Both the position numbers and the translations under genes were made by a program. From an uncultured bacterium (GTDB taxonomy: Bacteria; Planctomycetota; Uabimicrobiia; Uabimicrobiales; JABWCH01), in contig CALKWO010000037.1 in assembly GCA_938003875.1 (NCBI GenBank), positions 1 to 6,734 on the forward strand: a stretch of 6,734 nt of DNA, written 5' to 3'. Shown here in pieces: positions 1 through 6,325 of this stretch; position 1 is the stretch's first letter; each line of letters opens with the position of its first letter. The notes below the pieces were generated by a model, which did not search any database, had not been told where the DNA came from, and worked only from the letters and a program-made list of their open reading frames with translations.

Positions 1-28
1 AAGATTAAGATTAAGATTAAGATTAAGA
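1..28. repeat. Hexanucleotide tandem repeat (AAGATT)n, cut by the window edge
   Basis: Four perfect AAGATT units followed by a partial unit AAGA. The array starts at the first base of the window, so its true length is unknown. It lies outside any gene seen here. It could be a slippage-prone microsatellite; nothing in the window shows a function. Confidence 0.85.
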
Positions 29-58
29 CAAAACTATAATTTCCTATACAGCAAGATA

Positions 59-78
59 TTAAAACTTAACACGTATGA
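59..78. repeat. Left copy of a 20-bp long-range inverted repeat
   Basis: TTAAAACTTAACACGTATGA here matches the reverse complement of 6668-6687 at 19 of 20 positions. Upstream of both copies there is also a GCAAGA string, but at a different spacing. The two copies enclose almost the whole window in opposite orientation. This is most simply a pair of members of an interspersed repeat family. Termini of a larger mobile unit are possible but unsupported, because no transposase or integrase lies between them. Confidence 0.6.
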
Positions 79-86
79 CGATAACG

Positions 87-122
87 AAACATACAAAATC
101 TGTGCTTTTGCATGTTTTTTTT
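87..122. terminator. AT-rich hairpin with T-run, possible bidirectional terminator
   Basis: AAACATACAAAA (87-98) and TTTTGCATGTTT (106-117) can pair over 12 positions with one mismatch around a 7-base loop, and a T-run continues to 122. On the plus strand the mismatch is A-C and the T-run follows the stem, which suits a terminator for a gene left of the window. On the minus strand the same position is a G-U wobble, and the hairpin sits about 25 bases beyond the msr stop codon, so it could end that operon. The stem is AT-rich and therefore weak. Confidence 0.4.
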
Positions 123-146
123 ACAAGGAAAAATTTTATGCCTCTT

Positions 147-1091
147 TTAGAAAATTTTTTTTCTGGTATGGCAATACGGTGTTGAGCCTTTTTTTTGGTA
201 GTAGTCTTGATGGTAATCTTCTGCTTTCCAAAAGGGAGAAGATTTTGTAATTTTGGTGGCTACTTTGTAGCCTTTTTGGGTGAGAAGGGAAATCAATTTT
301 TCGGCAATCTGCTTTTGTTCTTCATCAAGATAAAAAATTTCTGTACGGTACTGCTCTCCTATATCTGGCCCCTGCCTGTCGATTTGAGTAAAATCGTGGA
401 TTTCAAAAAAAAGCCTGGCTAAATCTTCAAAGGAAATCATAGAAGGATCAAAGACAACTTCTATTGCCTCTACATGGCCTGTATCATGAGAGCATACTTC
501 TTTGTAAGTAGGATTCTCTTTGGTTCCGCCCATATAGCCAACGGTTGTACCAACCACACCCTTAGCCTTAGAAAAATAGTATTCTACACCCCAAAAGCAT
601 CCTGCAGCAAAGTACGCTTTCTGGATATTGTTGGCTGCTGGTACAAAGTTCATGGACAATGAATTTACACAATGTCTTGTGTTCTTTGCCGTAAAACCTT
701 CACCTAAAAAGACATGGCCCAGGTGCCCATCACAACGATTACAAAGAATTTCGGTTCGTCTTCCATCTATGTCTGGGAGCCTTTTGACTGCTCCAGGAAT
801 TTCTTCGTCAAAGCTAGGCCATCCGCATCCAGATTCAAACTTGTTTTCTGATTTGTACAAAGGAGCATTGCAACGACGGCAAAGATACGTACCTTTTTCT
901 TTATGATTATAGTATTTCCCTGTAAAGGGGCGTTCTGTTCCTTTATTGACAATTACATATTCTTCTTCTGGAGAGAGAGCGTTGCTAATGGTGATGGGCG
1001 GATTGATATTTTGCTTATTTTCCATGCTGTTTTCCTTGCAATAAAGAGTAAATAAAAGTAGAAAAATCCCTGATATCAATATGGATCTCAT
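147..1091 (-). CDS. msrAB: Bifunctional methionine sulfoxide reductase MsrB-MsrA, probably exported
   Basis: This 314-residue protein reduces both diastereomers of methionine sulfoxide and so repairs oxidised proteins. Residues 1-20 look like a signal sequence: MRS, a hydrophobic run, then LFTLYC with Cys18 in a poor lipobox (Tyr at -1). The MsrB domain (about 40-152) has zinc-type CxxC pairs at Cys71/74 and Cys117/120, a GCGWPSF motif at 88-94, and catalytic Cys141 in RHCVNS. The MsrA domain (about 157-314) has catalytic Cys165 in GCFWG, GHVEAIEV, QYRTEIFY and a C-terminal Cys307 likely to act in resolution. The MsrB-first order is known, but the reverse order also occurs in other bacteria. 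ATG at 1091 is preceded by AGGA at nine bases; an in-frame TTG at 1112 is less likely. ATG at 1025 could give a cytoplasmic form. The gene lies 67 bases after the ferredoxin gene, probably in the same transcript. Confidence 0.95.
   Translation of the reverse strand: MRSILISGIFLLLFTLYCKENSMENKQNINPPITISNALSPEEEYVIVNKGTERPFTGKYYNHKEKGTYLCRRCNAPLYKSENKFESGCGWPSFDEEIPGAVKRLPDIDGRRTEILCNRCDGHLGHVFLGEGFTAKNTRHCVNSLSMNFVPAANNIQKAYFAAGCFWGVEYYFSKAKGVVGTTVGYMGGTKENPTYKEVCSHDTGHVEAIEVVFDPSMISFEDLARLFFEIHDFTQIDRQGPDIGEQYRTEIFYLDEEQKQIAEKLISLLTQKGYKVATKITKSSPFWKAEDYHQDYYQKKGSTPYCHTRKKIF
1033..1037 (-). promoter_or_regulatory. Internal Shine-Dalgarno AAGGA before a second in-frame ATG of the msr gene
   Basis: On the minus strand AAGGA is followed by seven bases and then ATG at 1025-1023, which is codon 23 of the msr gene. 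This spacing is at least as good as that of the upstream start. Initiation here would remove the whole signal sequence and leave both catalytic domains intact in a 292-residue cytoplasmic protein. The AAGGAA also encodes Lys-Glu just after Cys18, so its occurrence could be chance. Confidence 0.35.
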
Positions 1092-1158
1092 AGCTTTAAA
1101 TCCTAATTGCAATAAATGCGTTAGTTTATAGACGCTATAGCATAGACAAGCGTTTGAG

Positions 1159-1449
1159 TTAGATGTGCTTACTGATTTCTTGTAAAATGCTTTCTACATC
1201 TTGTAAGTTCACTCCGCTAAACCAGATTTTTTGGGGATAGAGTATAACATTAGGGCCTTCCTGGCATAAACCAAAACATCCACTATGGGAAACCCTGACT
1301 CTATCTTTCCATCCTCTTTTGGAAACTTCTTCCTTCAAGGTATCTTTGATGTTTACACTATTTCCATCGGCACAAGATTTAGAAGCACCTTTACGGTCGT
1401 TTATGCACACAAAAACATGGCATTTGTAAGGAGATATATTTTGTTGCAT
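1159..1449 (-). CDS. Thioredoxin-like [2Fe-2S] ferredoxin
   Basis: This small protein of 96 residues is a likely one-electron carrier in the cytoplasm. Four cysteines fit the ligand pattern of thioredoxin-fold (Shethna-type) [2Fe-2S] ferredoxins: Cys15 in HVFVCIND, Cys26 in KSCADGN, and Cys58/Cys62 in SGCFGLC followed by EGPNVILYP. The C-terminal half also matches the family (IWFSGV, then a helix). An extra Cys10 is present and is not expected to be a ligand. The start is ATG at 1449 because GAGGAAA stands four bases upstream on the minus strand; the longer frame from TTG at 1491 would run through a hairpin. It follows efp by 48 bases and precedes the Msr fusion by 67. Its redox partner is not in the window; a link to Msr recycling is speculation. 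Confidence 0.9.
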   Translation of the reverse strand: MQQNISPYKCHVFVCINDRKGASKSCADGNSVNIKDTLKEEVSKRGWKDRVRVSHSGCFGLCQEGPNVILYPQKIWFSGVNLQDVESILQEISKHI

Positions 1450-1461
1450 GGTTTCCTCATT

Positions 1462-1495
1462 CTTTTTGTACAGGAAAAAATCCCTGTACAAAAAG
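1462..1495. promoter_or_regulatory. Perfect 13-bp hairpin between efp and the ferredoxin gene
   Basis: CTTTTTGTACAGG (1462-1474) and CCTGTACAAAAAG (1483-1495) are exact reverse complements around an 8-base loop. In the minus-strand transcript the hairpin begins just after the efp stop codon and ends a few bases before the ferredoxin Shine-Dalgarno sequence. No U-run follows it on the minus strand, so it is not a classical terminator in the direction of transcription. It could stabilise the efp message end, lower read-through, affect ferredoxin translation, or as DNA be a dyad operator. The sequence does not decide between these. Confidence 0.6.
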
Positions 1496-1497
1496 TT

Positions 1498-2064
1498 TTA
1501 TAATTTGGTTCTTTCTACATATTTTCCTGTTCGAGTGTCTATTTTTAAAAGATCTCCCTGGTTGATGAATAAAGGAACCTGGACGACTTTTCCCGTTTCC
1601 AGTGTTACGGGCTTTGTTCCTCCTTGAACTGTGTCTCCTTTGAGCCCAGGAAGAGCTTCTGTTACCCTAAGAGCAATAAAATCAGGAAGAATCGCTTCCA
1701 ATACTCTATCGTCATAAAACATAAAGGTAATCATCCCTTCTTCTTTGAGATAATCAAGAGTATGTTCTATAATATGTTTGTCTATAGGAATTTGCTCATA
1801 GGTTTCAGGGTCCATAAAATAAAAAAGATCTTTATCTCGATAAAGGTATTGTAAAGCTCTTTTTTCTACTATAGCTTGCTCAATGTCATCTCTATCTCTG
1901 AAATTGTATTCAAAAATAGTACCATTCGTTACATTTCTAAGTTTTGTACGAACAAAAGCATGCCCTTTGCCTGGCTTAATATGATGGGCTTCTACTACTT
2001 GATGTACAGCACCATTGTAAAGAATGGTCATTCCGCTTTTTAAGTCATTAGAGCTTAAAGACAT
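1498..2064 (-). CDS. efp: Translation elongation factor P
   Basis: EF-P binds the ribosome beside the P-site tRNA and relieves stalling at consecutive prolines. The 188 residues equal the usual family length. The N-terminal KOW-like domain carries the loop KPGKGHAF with Lys33 at its tip, which matches the lysine that is modified in many bacteria, rather than the arginine of rhamnosylated EF-Ps. The central and C-terminal OB domains follow, with LPDFIALRVTEALPGLKGDT at 126-145, the motif VQVPLFINQGD, and a final TGKYVERTKL. ATG at 2064 is chosen because it gives the canonical MSLSSNDLKSG start with GGAGA upstream; GTG at 2088 would add eight residues not typical of the family. No modification enzyme such as EpmA or EpmB is in the window. 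It is the first gene of the minus-strand block. Confidence 0.97.
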   Translation of the reverse strand: MSLSSNDLKSGMTILYNGAVHQVVEAHHIKPGKGHAFVRTKLRNVTNGTIFEYNFRDRDDIEQAIVEKRALQYLYRDKDLFYFMDPETYEQIPIDKHIIEHTLDYLKEEGMITFMFYDDRVLEAILPDFIALRVTEALPGLKGDTVQGGTKPVTLETGKVVQVPLFINQGDLLKIDTRTGKYVERTKL

Positions 2065-2126
2065 AAATATTGGTTCTCCAAATAACACTGTCTAGCTGGA
2101 AAGGAAGTTTACATGAATGGCAAAAC

Positions 2127-2154
2127 ATTATAAAAAAAAAATATTGTATTGCAA
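2127..2154 (-). promoter_or_regulatory. Sigma-70-type promoter for efp
   Basis: On the minus strand TTGCAA (2154-2149) is followed after 16 bases by a consensus TATAAT (2132-2127), with an A/T tract between them. Transcription would start near 2120 and leave a leader of about 55 bases before the efp ATG. It is the best promoter match in the window. It would drive efp, the ferredoxin gene and the msr fusion unless the hairpin at 1462-1495 intervenes. Confidence 0.6.
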
Positions 2155-2212
2155 GAAGATTTTCCTGATTATAATATTTTAAGGCATAAGAATTTCAAAA
2201 TTTTGTCTTTCT

Positions 2213-2268
2213 CGCAGCCTGAAGCAGATGCTATTGTCATAGCACTGCTTAGCCTGCGCAGGCTTGCG
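2213..2268 (-). repeat. Structured interspersed repeat, copy A (inverted to 3377-3446)
   Basis: The core at 2219-2250 is 29/32 identical to the reverse complement of 3410-3441. It folds as AAGCAG + TGCTAT stems closing a four-base loop (2222-2250), with a single bulged base. An outer helix pairs CGCAGCCTG (2213-2221) with CAGGCTTGCG (2259-2268), with one bulge. A competing perfect 14-bp palindrome AGCCTGCGCAGGCT lies at 2251-2264. It sits between the promoter of efp and the start of the NHL gene, so it would be in the leader or promoter zone of the latter. REP-like element or regulatory RNA structure are both open. Confidence 0.65.
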
Positions 2269-2341
2269 TAAAATCCTGAAGATATTAAGCAGTATAAATG
2301 CCCAGACTTTTGAAAGATTTGATTATTTTTAAGGAATCGAT

Positions 2342-3268
2342 ATGCAATTTTTTTTTATTTTTGCTTTGTTTGTCTTATTTTTATTTGGCTGCCAGCCTGG
2401 GCAGGAAGAAAAAAATCCTTTTGATTATGATGTAGAAAAATATCAGAAAACCGACCCTGCTTTGGTTCTTTATAAAGAAATACAGGGTATTTCTCTTTCC
2501 TTGAAATCTGTATCAGGAATTGCTATCTCTCATAAAGACAATCTTTATGTTGCAGGAGAAGAAAGCCTGGCTGTTTTCAACAAGCAAGGCGAAAAAATCT
2601 CCCAAAAAAAGCTGGATGGCATGGCGAGGTGCATCGCCATAGATCAGGAAGAAAGCATTTATCTTGGAATAAACAACTATATCGAAGTTCATCAGGGGAC
2701 TTTGATCCGAAAATGGGCTGATTTGCCTAAAAATTCTCTTCTTACCTCTCTGGCTGTGACAGAAAAGGATGTTTTTGTCGCTGATGCAGCCAATAAAATC
2801 GTTTTGCGATTCGACAAATCTGGCAAATTTATAAATCGCATAGGAGAAAAAGACGAGAAAAAAGGAAGGCAAGGCCTGGTTATATATCAGCCTCATCTGG
2901 ATATCGCCCCAGGAGAACCAGGAAAACTTTGGGTTGTCAATCCAGGAAAACATAGGCTGGAAAGCTATGATTATGAAGGGAATTTGCTTTCCTTTTGGGG
3001 ACAGCCATCACCCTTGATTACAGGATTCTGTGGATGTTGTAATCCTTCTCATATTGCCATCTTATCGGATGGAAGTTTTATCACAAGCGAAAAAAATCTT
3101 TTTCGTATAAAAATATATGATAAGAAGGGAAAATTTTTAGGCGTTGTGGCAGGGATGGAAAATTTTAAGAGAAATACAGTGCCTTTGGATGTGGCTAGAG
3201 ATTCCCAAAATCGTATTTTTATTTTGGACAGTAAATCAAAACAAGTGCGCATTTTTATACCACTATAG
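2342..3268 (+). CDS. NHL-repeat (beta-propeller) lipoprotein with CxCC motif
   Basis: This 308-residue protein has a clear lipoprotein signal: a hydrophobic N-terminus ending in LFGC with Cys17 as the lipidated residue. It should therefore be anchored on the periplasmic face of a membrane. The rest has repeated NHL-like blades of the type 'aspartate/lysine turn, hydrophobic strand, Phe/Tyr-Asp-x-x-Gly-x': about 58-90, 95-125, 134-170, 186-222, 234-270 and 281-305. The blades are often marked by VFNKQG, RFDKSGKFI, SYDYEGNLL and IYDKKGKFL. Residues 229-235 read FCGCCNP, a cysteine cluster that could bind a metal, haem or cluster or form disulfides; its role is unknown. AAGGA six bases before ATG supports the start. 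The gene stands alone, flanked by inverted structured repeats. Its substrate or partner is not evident. Confidence 0.85.
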   Translation: MQFFFIFALFVLFLFGCQPGQEEKNPFDYDVEKYQKTDPALVLYKEIQGISLSLKSVSGIAISHKDNLYVAGEESLAVFNKQGEKISQKKLDGMARCIAIDQEESIYLGINNYIEVHQGTLIRKWADLPKNSLLTSLAVTEKDVFVADAANKIVLRFDKSGKFINRIGEKDEKKGRQGLVIYQPHLDIAPGEPGKLWVVNPGKHRLESYDYEGNLLSFWGQPSPLITGFCGCCNPSHIAILSDGSFITSEKNLFRIKIYDKKGKFLGVVAGMENFKRNTVPLDVARDSQNRIFILDSKSKQVRIFIPL

Positions 3269-3376
3269 AGAATTTTTCTTGCAAAGTGTTTGACAATATG
3301 TTACTTATATGCAGCCACCTATTCTAACGCTTTCTGTGGTCACAGTCTTATTTATAAAATGCCTATAGATAGCAAA

Positions 3377-3446
3377 GCCTGCTCTTAGCAAATTTTTCCT
3401 GTGCCAGATGAGCAGTGCTATGATAATAGCATCTGCTCCAGCAGGC
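3377..3446 (+). repeat. Structured interspersed repeat, copy B
   Basis: The inner hairpin GAGCAG-TGCTAT / ATAGCA-T-CTGCTC (3410-3438) has loop GATA and keeps the same bulged T as copy A. The outer helix pairs GCCTGCT (3377-3383) with AGCAGGC (3440-3446). Compared with copy A, the terminal pair of the inner stem is G-C instead of A-T, a compensatory change that keeps pairing. Between the outer and inner left arms this copy has about 20 more bases than copy A. It lies between the NHL gene and rpoZ. A T-run at 3464-3470 is too far from the stem for an ordinary terminator. Confidence 0.65.
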
Positions 3447-3554
3447 GGTATTTAGCCTTATTCTTTTTTTATAGACTATATACCACAGATTCTGTTAGAA
3501 CCAGTGCAGCCATTATGTTTATTCTTTAGATTATCCAATAAGGAAAGGATTGAT

Positions 3555-3842
3555 ATGAGGAAATTTGATATAGAAAAGTTAGTGCGCAAAGTGGGAGGAT
3601 CTTTTCATCTAACAGTCTTGGTTCAAAGAAGGATGATTGAGCTGAAAAAAAATTCTCCCAAGCTGGTTGATATAAATTCCGACAATCTCATGGATATTAT
3701 TTATGAAGAGATTTTACAAGATAAAATTTCTCTTGTTCCTGATGGGAACTTAGAGGATCATAATTTCTTGGACGAATACAGGAACTCTCATAAAAACAGC
3801 GATTTTGAATTTGGTGAAGATGAAAAGTCTGAAGACGAATAA
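3555..3842 (+). CDS. rpoZ: RNA polymerase omega subunit
   Basis: The 95-residue protein is the small subunit that helps assemble beta-prime into RNA polymerase. Residues 1-60 match the RpoZ/RPB6 family: MRKFDIEKLVRKVGG, then SFHLTVLVQRRMIEL (the helix with the conserved basic pair), a short SPKLVDIN segment, and the IIYEEILQDKI helix. Residues 62-95 form a polar, acidic tail ending in EDEKSEDE. The start is ATG at 3555 with AGGAAAGG ending six bases upstream; the in-frame extension from 3504 lacks family similarity. It is the first gene of the plus-strand operon, and its 3' end overlaps the next gene by 23 bases. No convincing promoter was found in the 286 bases before it. Confidence 0.85.
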   Translation: MRKFDIEKLVRKVGGSFHLTVLVQRRMIELKKNSPKLVDINSDNLMDIIYEEILQDKISLVPDGNLEDHNFLDEYRNSHKNSDFEFGEDEKSEDE

Positions 3843-4389
3843 AAAAGCTTCTATCCTGAGTTTTTTTCCCAAAGTCTCCCTTTCTTTTAAAATTTTTCTT
3901 TGCCTGGTCTTTTTGTTTATGACTCTGTCTTTGATTTCTTATGATATAAAAGATACAGGCAATACCTATCCTCCACAAACTCCAATATCAAACTGGATGG
4001 GAAAGGCAGGTGCCATTTTTTCTTATACCCTATACCTTTGGTTAGGCCAGGTTGTATGGATGATTCCTCTAGGTCTTGTTTTATTGATTATGCAAAAAGG
4101 TAAATTTAGCTTTTCTCATGGATATTGGGTTTGCTGGTGTTTTTTTCTCTTGCTATGGGTATGCACTCTTGCCTCATTTTGGGAAAAACTCTCTCTGGAT
4201 TCAGATCGTATGCCCTCTAAAGGCGGTCTTTTAGGACTATTTTTATCAGAGAAATGGCAGCTATACTTTGGAAAATTCAGTGCCCTTTTTCTTTTGTGTA
4301 CAGGGATTATTTTGGCAATATATGCATTTACTATTGCATTAGAGCAAAAATATTGGAAAAAACTTCAGCATCAGGAAAAAAAAGAATGA
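3820..4389 (+). CDS. Stand-alone FtsK four-helix membrane domain protein
   Basis: This 189-residue integral membrane protein resembles only the N-terminal domain of the DNA translocase FtsK/SpoIIIE (FtsK_4TM). Four hydrophobic segments lie at about 22-41, 65-91, 102-120 and 153-174. Family marks include SLISYD after helix 1, NWMGKAGA before helix 2, GGLLGLFLS before helix 4, and a basic/acidic tail. The linker, RecA-like motor and gamma domains of FtsK are absent, and the frame ends cleanly with a stop overlapping rimO. In FtsK this domain sits at the division septum; here its role is unknown. The chosen ATG at 3820 overlaps rpoZ by 23 bases with GGTG upstream; TTG or GTG codons at 3805-3816 are alternatives. 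Either a split ftsK or a dedicated septal or membrane protein is possible. A full ftsK could lie elsewhere. Confidence 0.75.
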   Translation: MKSLKTNKKASILSFFPKVSLSFKIFLCLVFLFMTLSLISYDIKDTGNTYPPQTPISNWMGKAGAIFSYTLYLWLGQVVWMIPLGLVLLIMQKGKFSFSHGYWVCWCFFLLLWVCTLASFWEKLSLDSDRMPSKGGLLGLFLSEKWQLYFGKFSALFLLCTGIILAIYAFTIALEQKYWKKLQHQEKKE

Positions 4390-5717
4390 GTTCTGATGAA
4401 AAAATGGCAATCTCTCTTATTCATCTGGGATGCCCTAAAAATTTAATAGATACAGAAAAAATACTGGGCAATCTGGCCGTTGCAGAAAATTATATCATCA
4501 GCCAGATGCCTGAAGACAGCGATATTGTCCTGATTAATACGTGTGGTTTTATTGAAGATGCTCGAAAAGAAGCAAGAAAGACTATCAAGTCTACGCTAAA
4601 AATGAAAAAAAAAGGACAAATCAAGGCAGTCATTGCCATCGGATGCATGGTAGAATTGTATAAAGAAAAGCTGTTGCAAGAATTTCCAGATCTTGATGGA
4701 GTTATTGGCTTTTCTGACTATAAAGAAATTAACGAATACATACAGTCCATACTTCAGAAAAAACAGCAAATTTTTTTGTCCCAAAAAGACTTTGTACCTT
4801 CCGATGACCTTCGTCTTAGAGTTACAGCCAGAAATTATGCCTATCTCAGAGTTACCGAAGGCTGCTCGAACCATTGTACCTATTGTAATATTCCAGGCAT
4901 TCGAGGAGAAATGAGAAGCAAAGACCCCTCTCAGATTTTACAGGAAGCCAGGACATTGGTTGAAGATGGCGTTAAGGAACTCGTGATTATAGGACAGGAT
5001 ACAGCGAACTATGGAAAAGATCTGGCCAATCCTTGTGATCTGTATGACATCGTAGAACAGCTCAGCAAGCTCGAAGGACTGCGATGGATGCGCATTATGT
5101 ATATGCATCCCGCTCATTTTACAGAACGCTTCTTTGCTCTTTTTTCTTTGCCTAAAGTTCTTCCCTATCTGGAAATGCCTATACAGCATATCAATACGAG
5201 AATCTTGCGCCTGATGGGTAGAGGTAACACATCCAAAGAGTATTTGCATGGACTTCTTACTAAACTGCGCAATACTATTCCTGGCCTGATTTTACGGAGT
5301 ACAGTCATGGTTGGCTTTCCAGGAGAAACAGAAGAAGAATTTCAGGAGCTTCTGCATTTTCTTCAGGAGTTCCGATTGGAAAGACTGGGTGCATTCTGCT
5401 ATTCTTCTGAACCTGGAACAGCATCATACCAAAACGAAGATCTTCCCTATGCTATCAAGAAAGAACGCTATGAAAAAGTCATGCAGCTTCAGCAGAAAAT
5501 TGCTTTTGAATGGGCCAAAAATATGGTAGGCAAAGAGCTGGAAATTGTCGTGGAAGAATGTGTAGAAGAAAATTTATGGCAATGCAGAAGCTATGGTGAA
5601 GCACCTGAGATAGACCCTTGTATCTATTTGCAGGGAAAAAAATTGAAGTCAGGCACTTTTCATCGTGTCAAAATAGTTCAAAACGAAAACTATGATTTGA
5701 TTGCGAAAAAAATATGA
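4386..5717 (+). CDS. rimO: Ribosomal protein S12 methylthiotransferase RimO
   Basis: RimO is a radical-SAM enzyme that adds a methylthio group to an aspartate of ribosomal protein S12. The protein has 443 residues, normal for the family. The N-terminal UPF0004 domain supplies Cys16 in HLGCPKN, Cys53 in NTCGFI and Cys87 in IGCMVE for one [4Fe-4S] cluster. The radical-SAM domain has Cys160, Cys164 and Cys167 in EGCSNHCTYC, followed by IPGIRGEMRS, GQDTANYG, LPYLEMPIQH and MVGFPGET. A C-terminal TRAM domain (about 375-443) has RSYGEAPEID, which favours RimO over the tRNA enzyme MiaB, as does CPKN. ATG at 4386 overlaps the previous stop as ATGA, with AGGA nine bases upstream; longer in-frame starts would run far into the preceding gene. 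Its end overlaps pgsA by four bases. Confidence 0.97.
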   Translation: MSSDEKMAISLIHLGCPKNLIDTEKILGNLAVAENYIISQMPEDSDIVLINTCGFIEDARKEARKTIKSTLKMKKKGQIKAVIAIGCMVELYKEKLLQEFPDLDGVIGFSDYKEINEYIQSILQKKQQIFLSQKDFVPSDDLRLRVTARNYAYLRVTEGCSNHCTYCNIPGIRGEMRSKDPSQILQEARTLVEDGVKELVIIGQDTANYGKDLANPCDLYDIVEQLSKLEGLRWMRIMYMHPAHFTERFFALFSLPKVLPYLEMPIQHINTRILRLMGRGNTSKEYLHGLLTKLRNTIPGLILRSTVMVGFPGETEEEFQELLHFLQEFRLERLGAFCYSSEPGTASYQNEDLPYAIKKERYEKVMQLQQKIAFEWAKNMVGKELEIVVEECVEENLWQCRSYGEAPEIDPCIYLQGKKLKSGTFHRVKIVQNENYDLIAKKI

Positions 5718-6295
5718 ACCTTGCAAACCAAATTACGATTACCAGGTTGATACTAGCTATCGTACTTTTTGTGTTGCTTTCTCTGGTAGATAGCCAGAAA
5801 AATTTCCAAACATACTCCCTTTTTATGGATATCAGCCTGGGATTTTTTACTATTGCAGCCTTAAGCGATTATCTGGATGGATATGTCGCTCGTAAATACA
5901 ATTTGTATACAACGTTTGGAAGAATAGCCGATCCTCTTGTAGACAAGATTATCATTGGAGGCCTGTTTGTTTTTTTTGTGCAATTGACTCCTATTGTAAA
6001 GCCCTGGATGGTTGTTGTCATCCTCGCCAGAGAGATGCTTGTATCTTCTTTGCGCAGCTATCTGGAAAGCCATGGCATTGCTTTTGGTGCCAACTGGGGT
6101 GGAAAAATCAAGATGGTACTCCAATGCATCTGTGCAGGCATAATCCTCTTCTATCTGGGACACTTCCAAGAATCAGAAATGGCTCGCTGGATAGTATCCC
6201 TCTTTCTGTGGATTACCATTGCTATCACAATCGGTTCTGCTGCTTCCTATATCATCAAAGCCGCTCGCCTGCTCAAAACAAAAAATTTGGCTTGA
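5714..6295 (+). CDS. pgsA: CDP-diacylglycerol-glycerol-3-phosphate 3-phosphatidyltransferase
   Basis: This 193-residue membrane enzyme most likely makes phosphatidylglycerol phosphate from CDP-diacylglycerol and glycerol 3-phosphate at the inner membrane. It has the full CDP-alcohol phosphotransferase signature at 52-77: Asp52, Asp55-Gly56, Ala59-Arg60, Gly69, Asp73 and Asp77. The N-terminus NLANQITITRLILA is typical of PgsA, and REMLVSSLRSYLESHG is the conserved stretch after the active site. About five or six hydrophobic helices can be seen. Start and rimO stop overlap as ATGA with no clear Shine-Dalgarno sequence, so translation is probably coupled. The family also contains synthases using other alcohols, but length and N-terminus fit PgsA best. 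It is the last gene of the operon. Confidence 0.92.
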   Translation: MNLANQITITRLILAIVLFVLLSLVDSQKNFQTYSLFMDISLGFFTIAALSDYLDGYVARKYNLYTTFGRIADPLVDKIIIGGLFVFFVQLTPIVKPWMVVVILAREMLVSSLRSYLESHGIAFGANWGGKIKMVLQCICAGIILFYLGHFQESEMARWIVSLFLWITIAITIGSAASYIIKAARLLKTKNLA

Positions 6296-6325
6296 TGGCA
6301 TAGTAAACCAAACGGTTGGATATTA

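Noticed and set aside
195..906. Plus-strand open frames opposite the msr gene
   Set aside because: They are antisense shadows of a gene with clear catalytic motifs and show no recognisable domain or ribosome site.
2213..2268. tRNA or known riboswitch
   Set aside because: The fold is two nested helices without cloverleaf features or any riboswitch core I recognise.
2513..3252. Minus-strand open frames opposite the NHL gene
   Set aside because: They are antisense to a gene with a clear lipobox and repeated blades, and their translations show no domain-like features.
3290..3295. Consensus -35 box TTGACA upstream of rpoZ
   Set aside because: No acceptable -10 box stands 16-18 bases downstream; the nearest, TTATAT, is only about 10 bases away.
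3464..3475. T-run after repeat copy B as a rho-independent terminator for the NHL gene
   Set aside because: The T-run is about 18 bases from the end of the outer stem, too far for an intrinsic terminator.
4254..4385. N-terminal extension of RimO
   Set aside because: The added 44 residues overlap the FtsK-domain gene in another frame and lack similarity to RimO, whereas ATG at 4386 has a ribosome site and an ATGA junction.
4386..5717. MiaB (tRNA methylthiotransferase) instead of RimO
   Set aside because: HLGCPKN at the first cysteine and RSYGEAPEID in the TRAM region are RimO-type marks.
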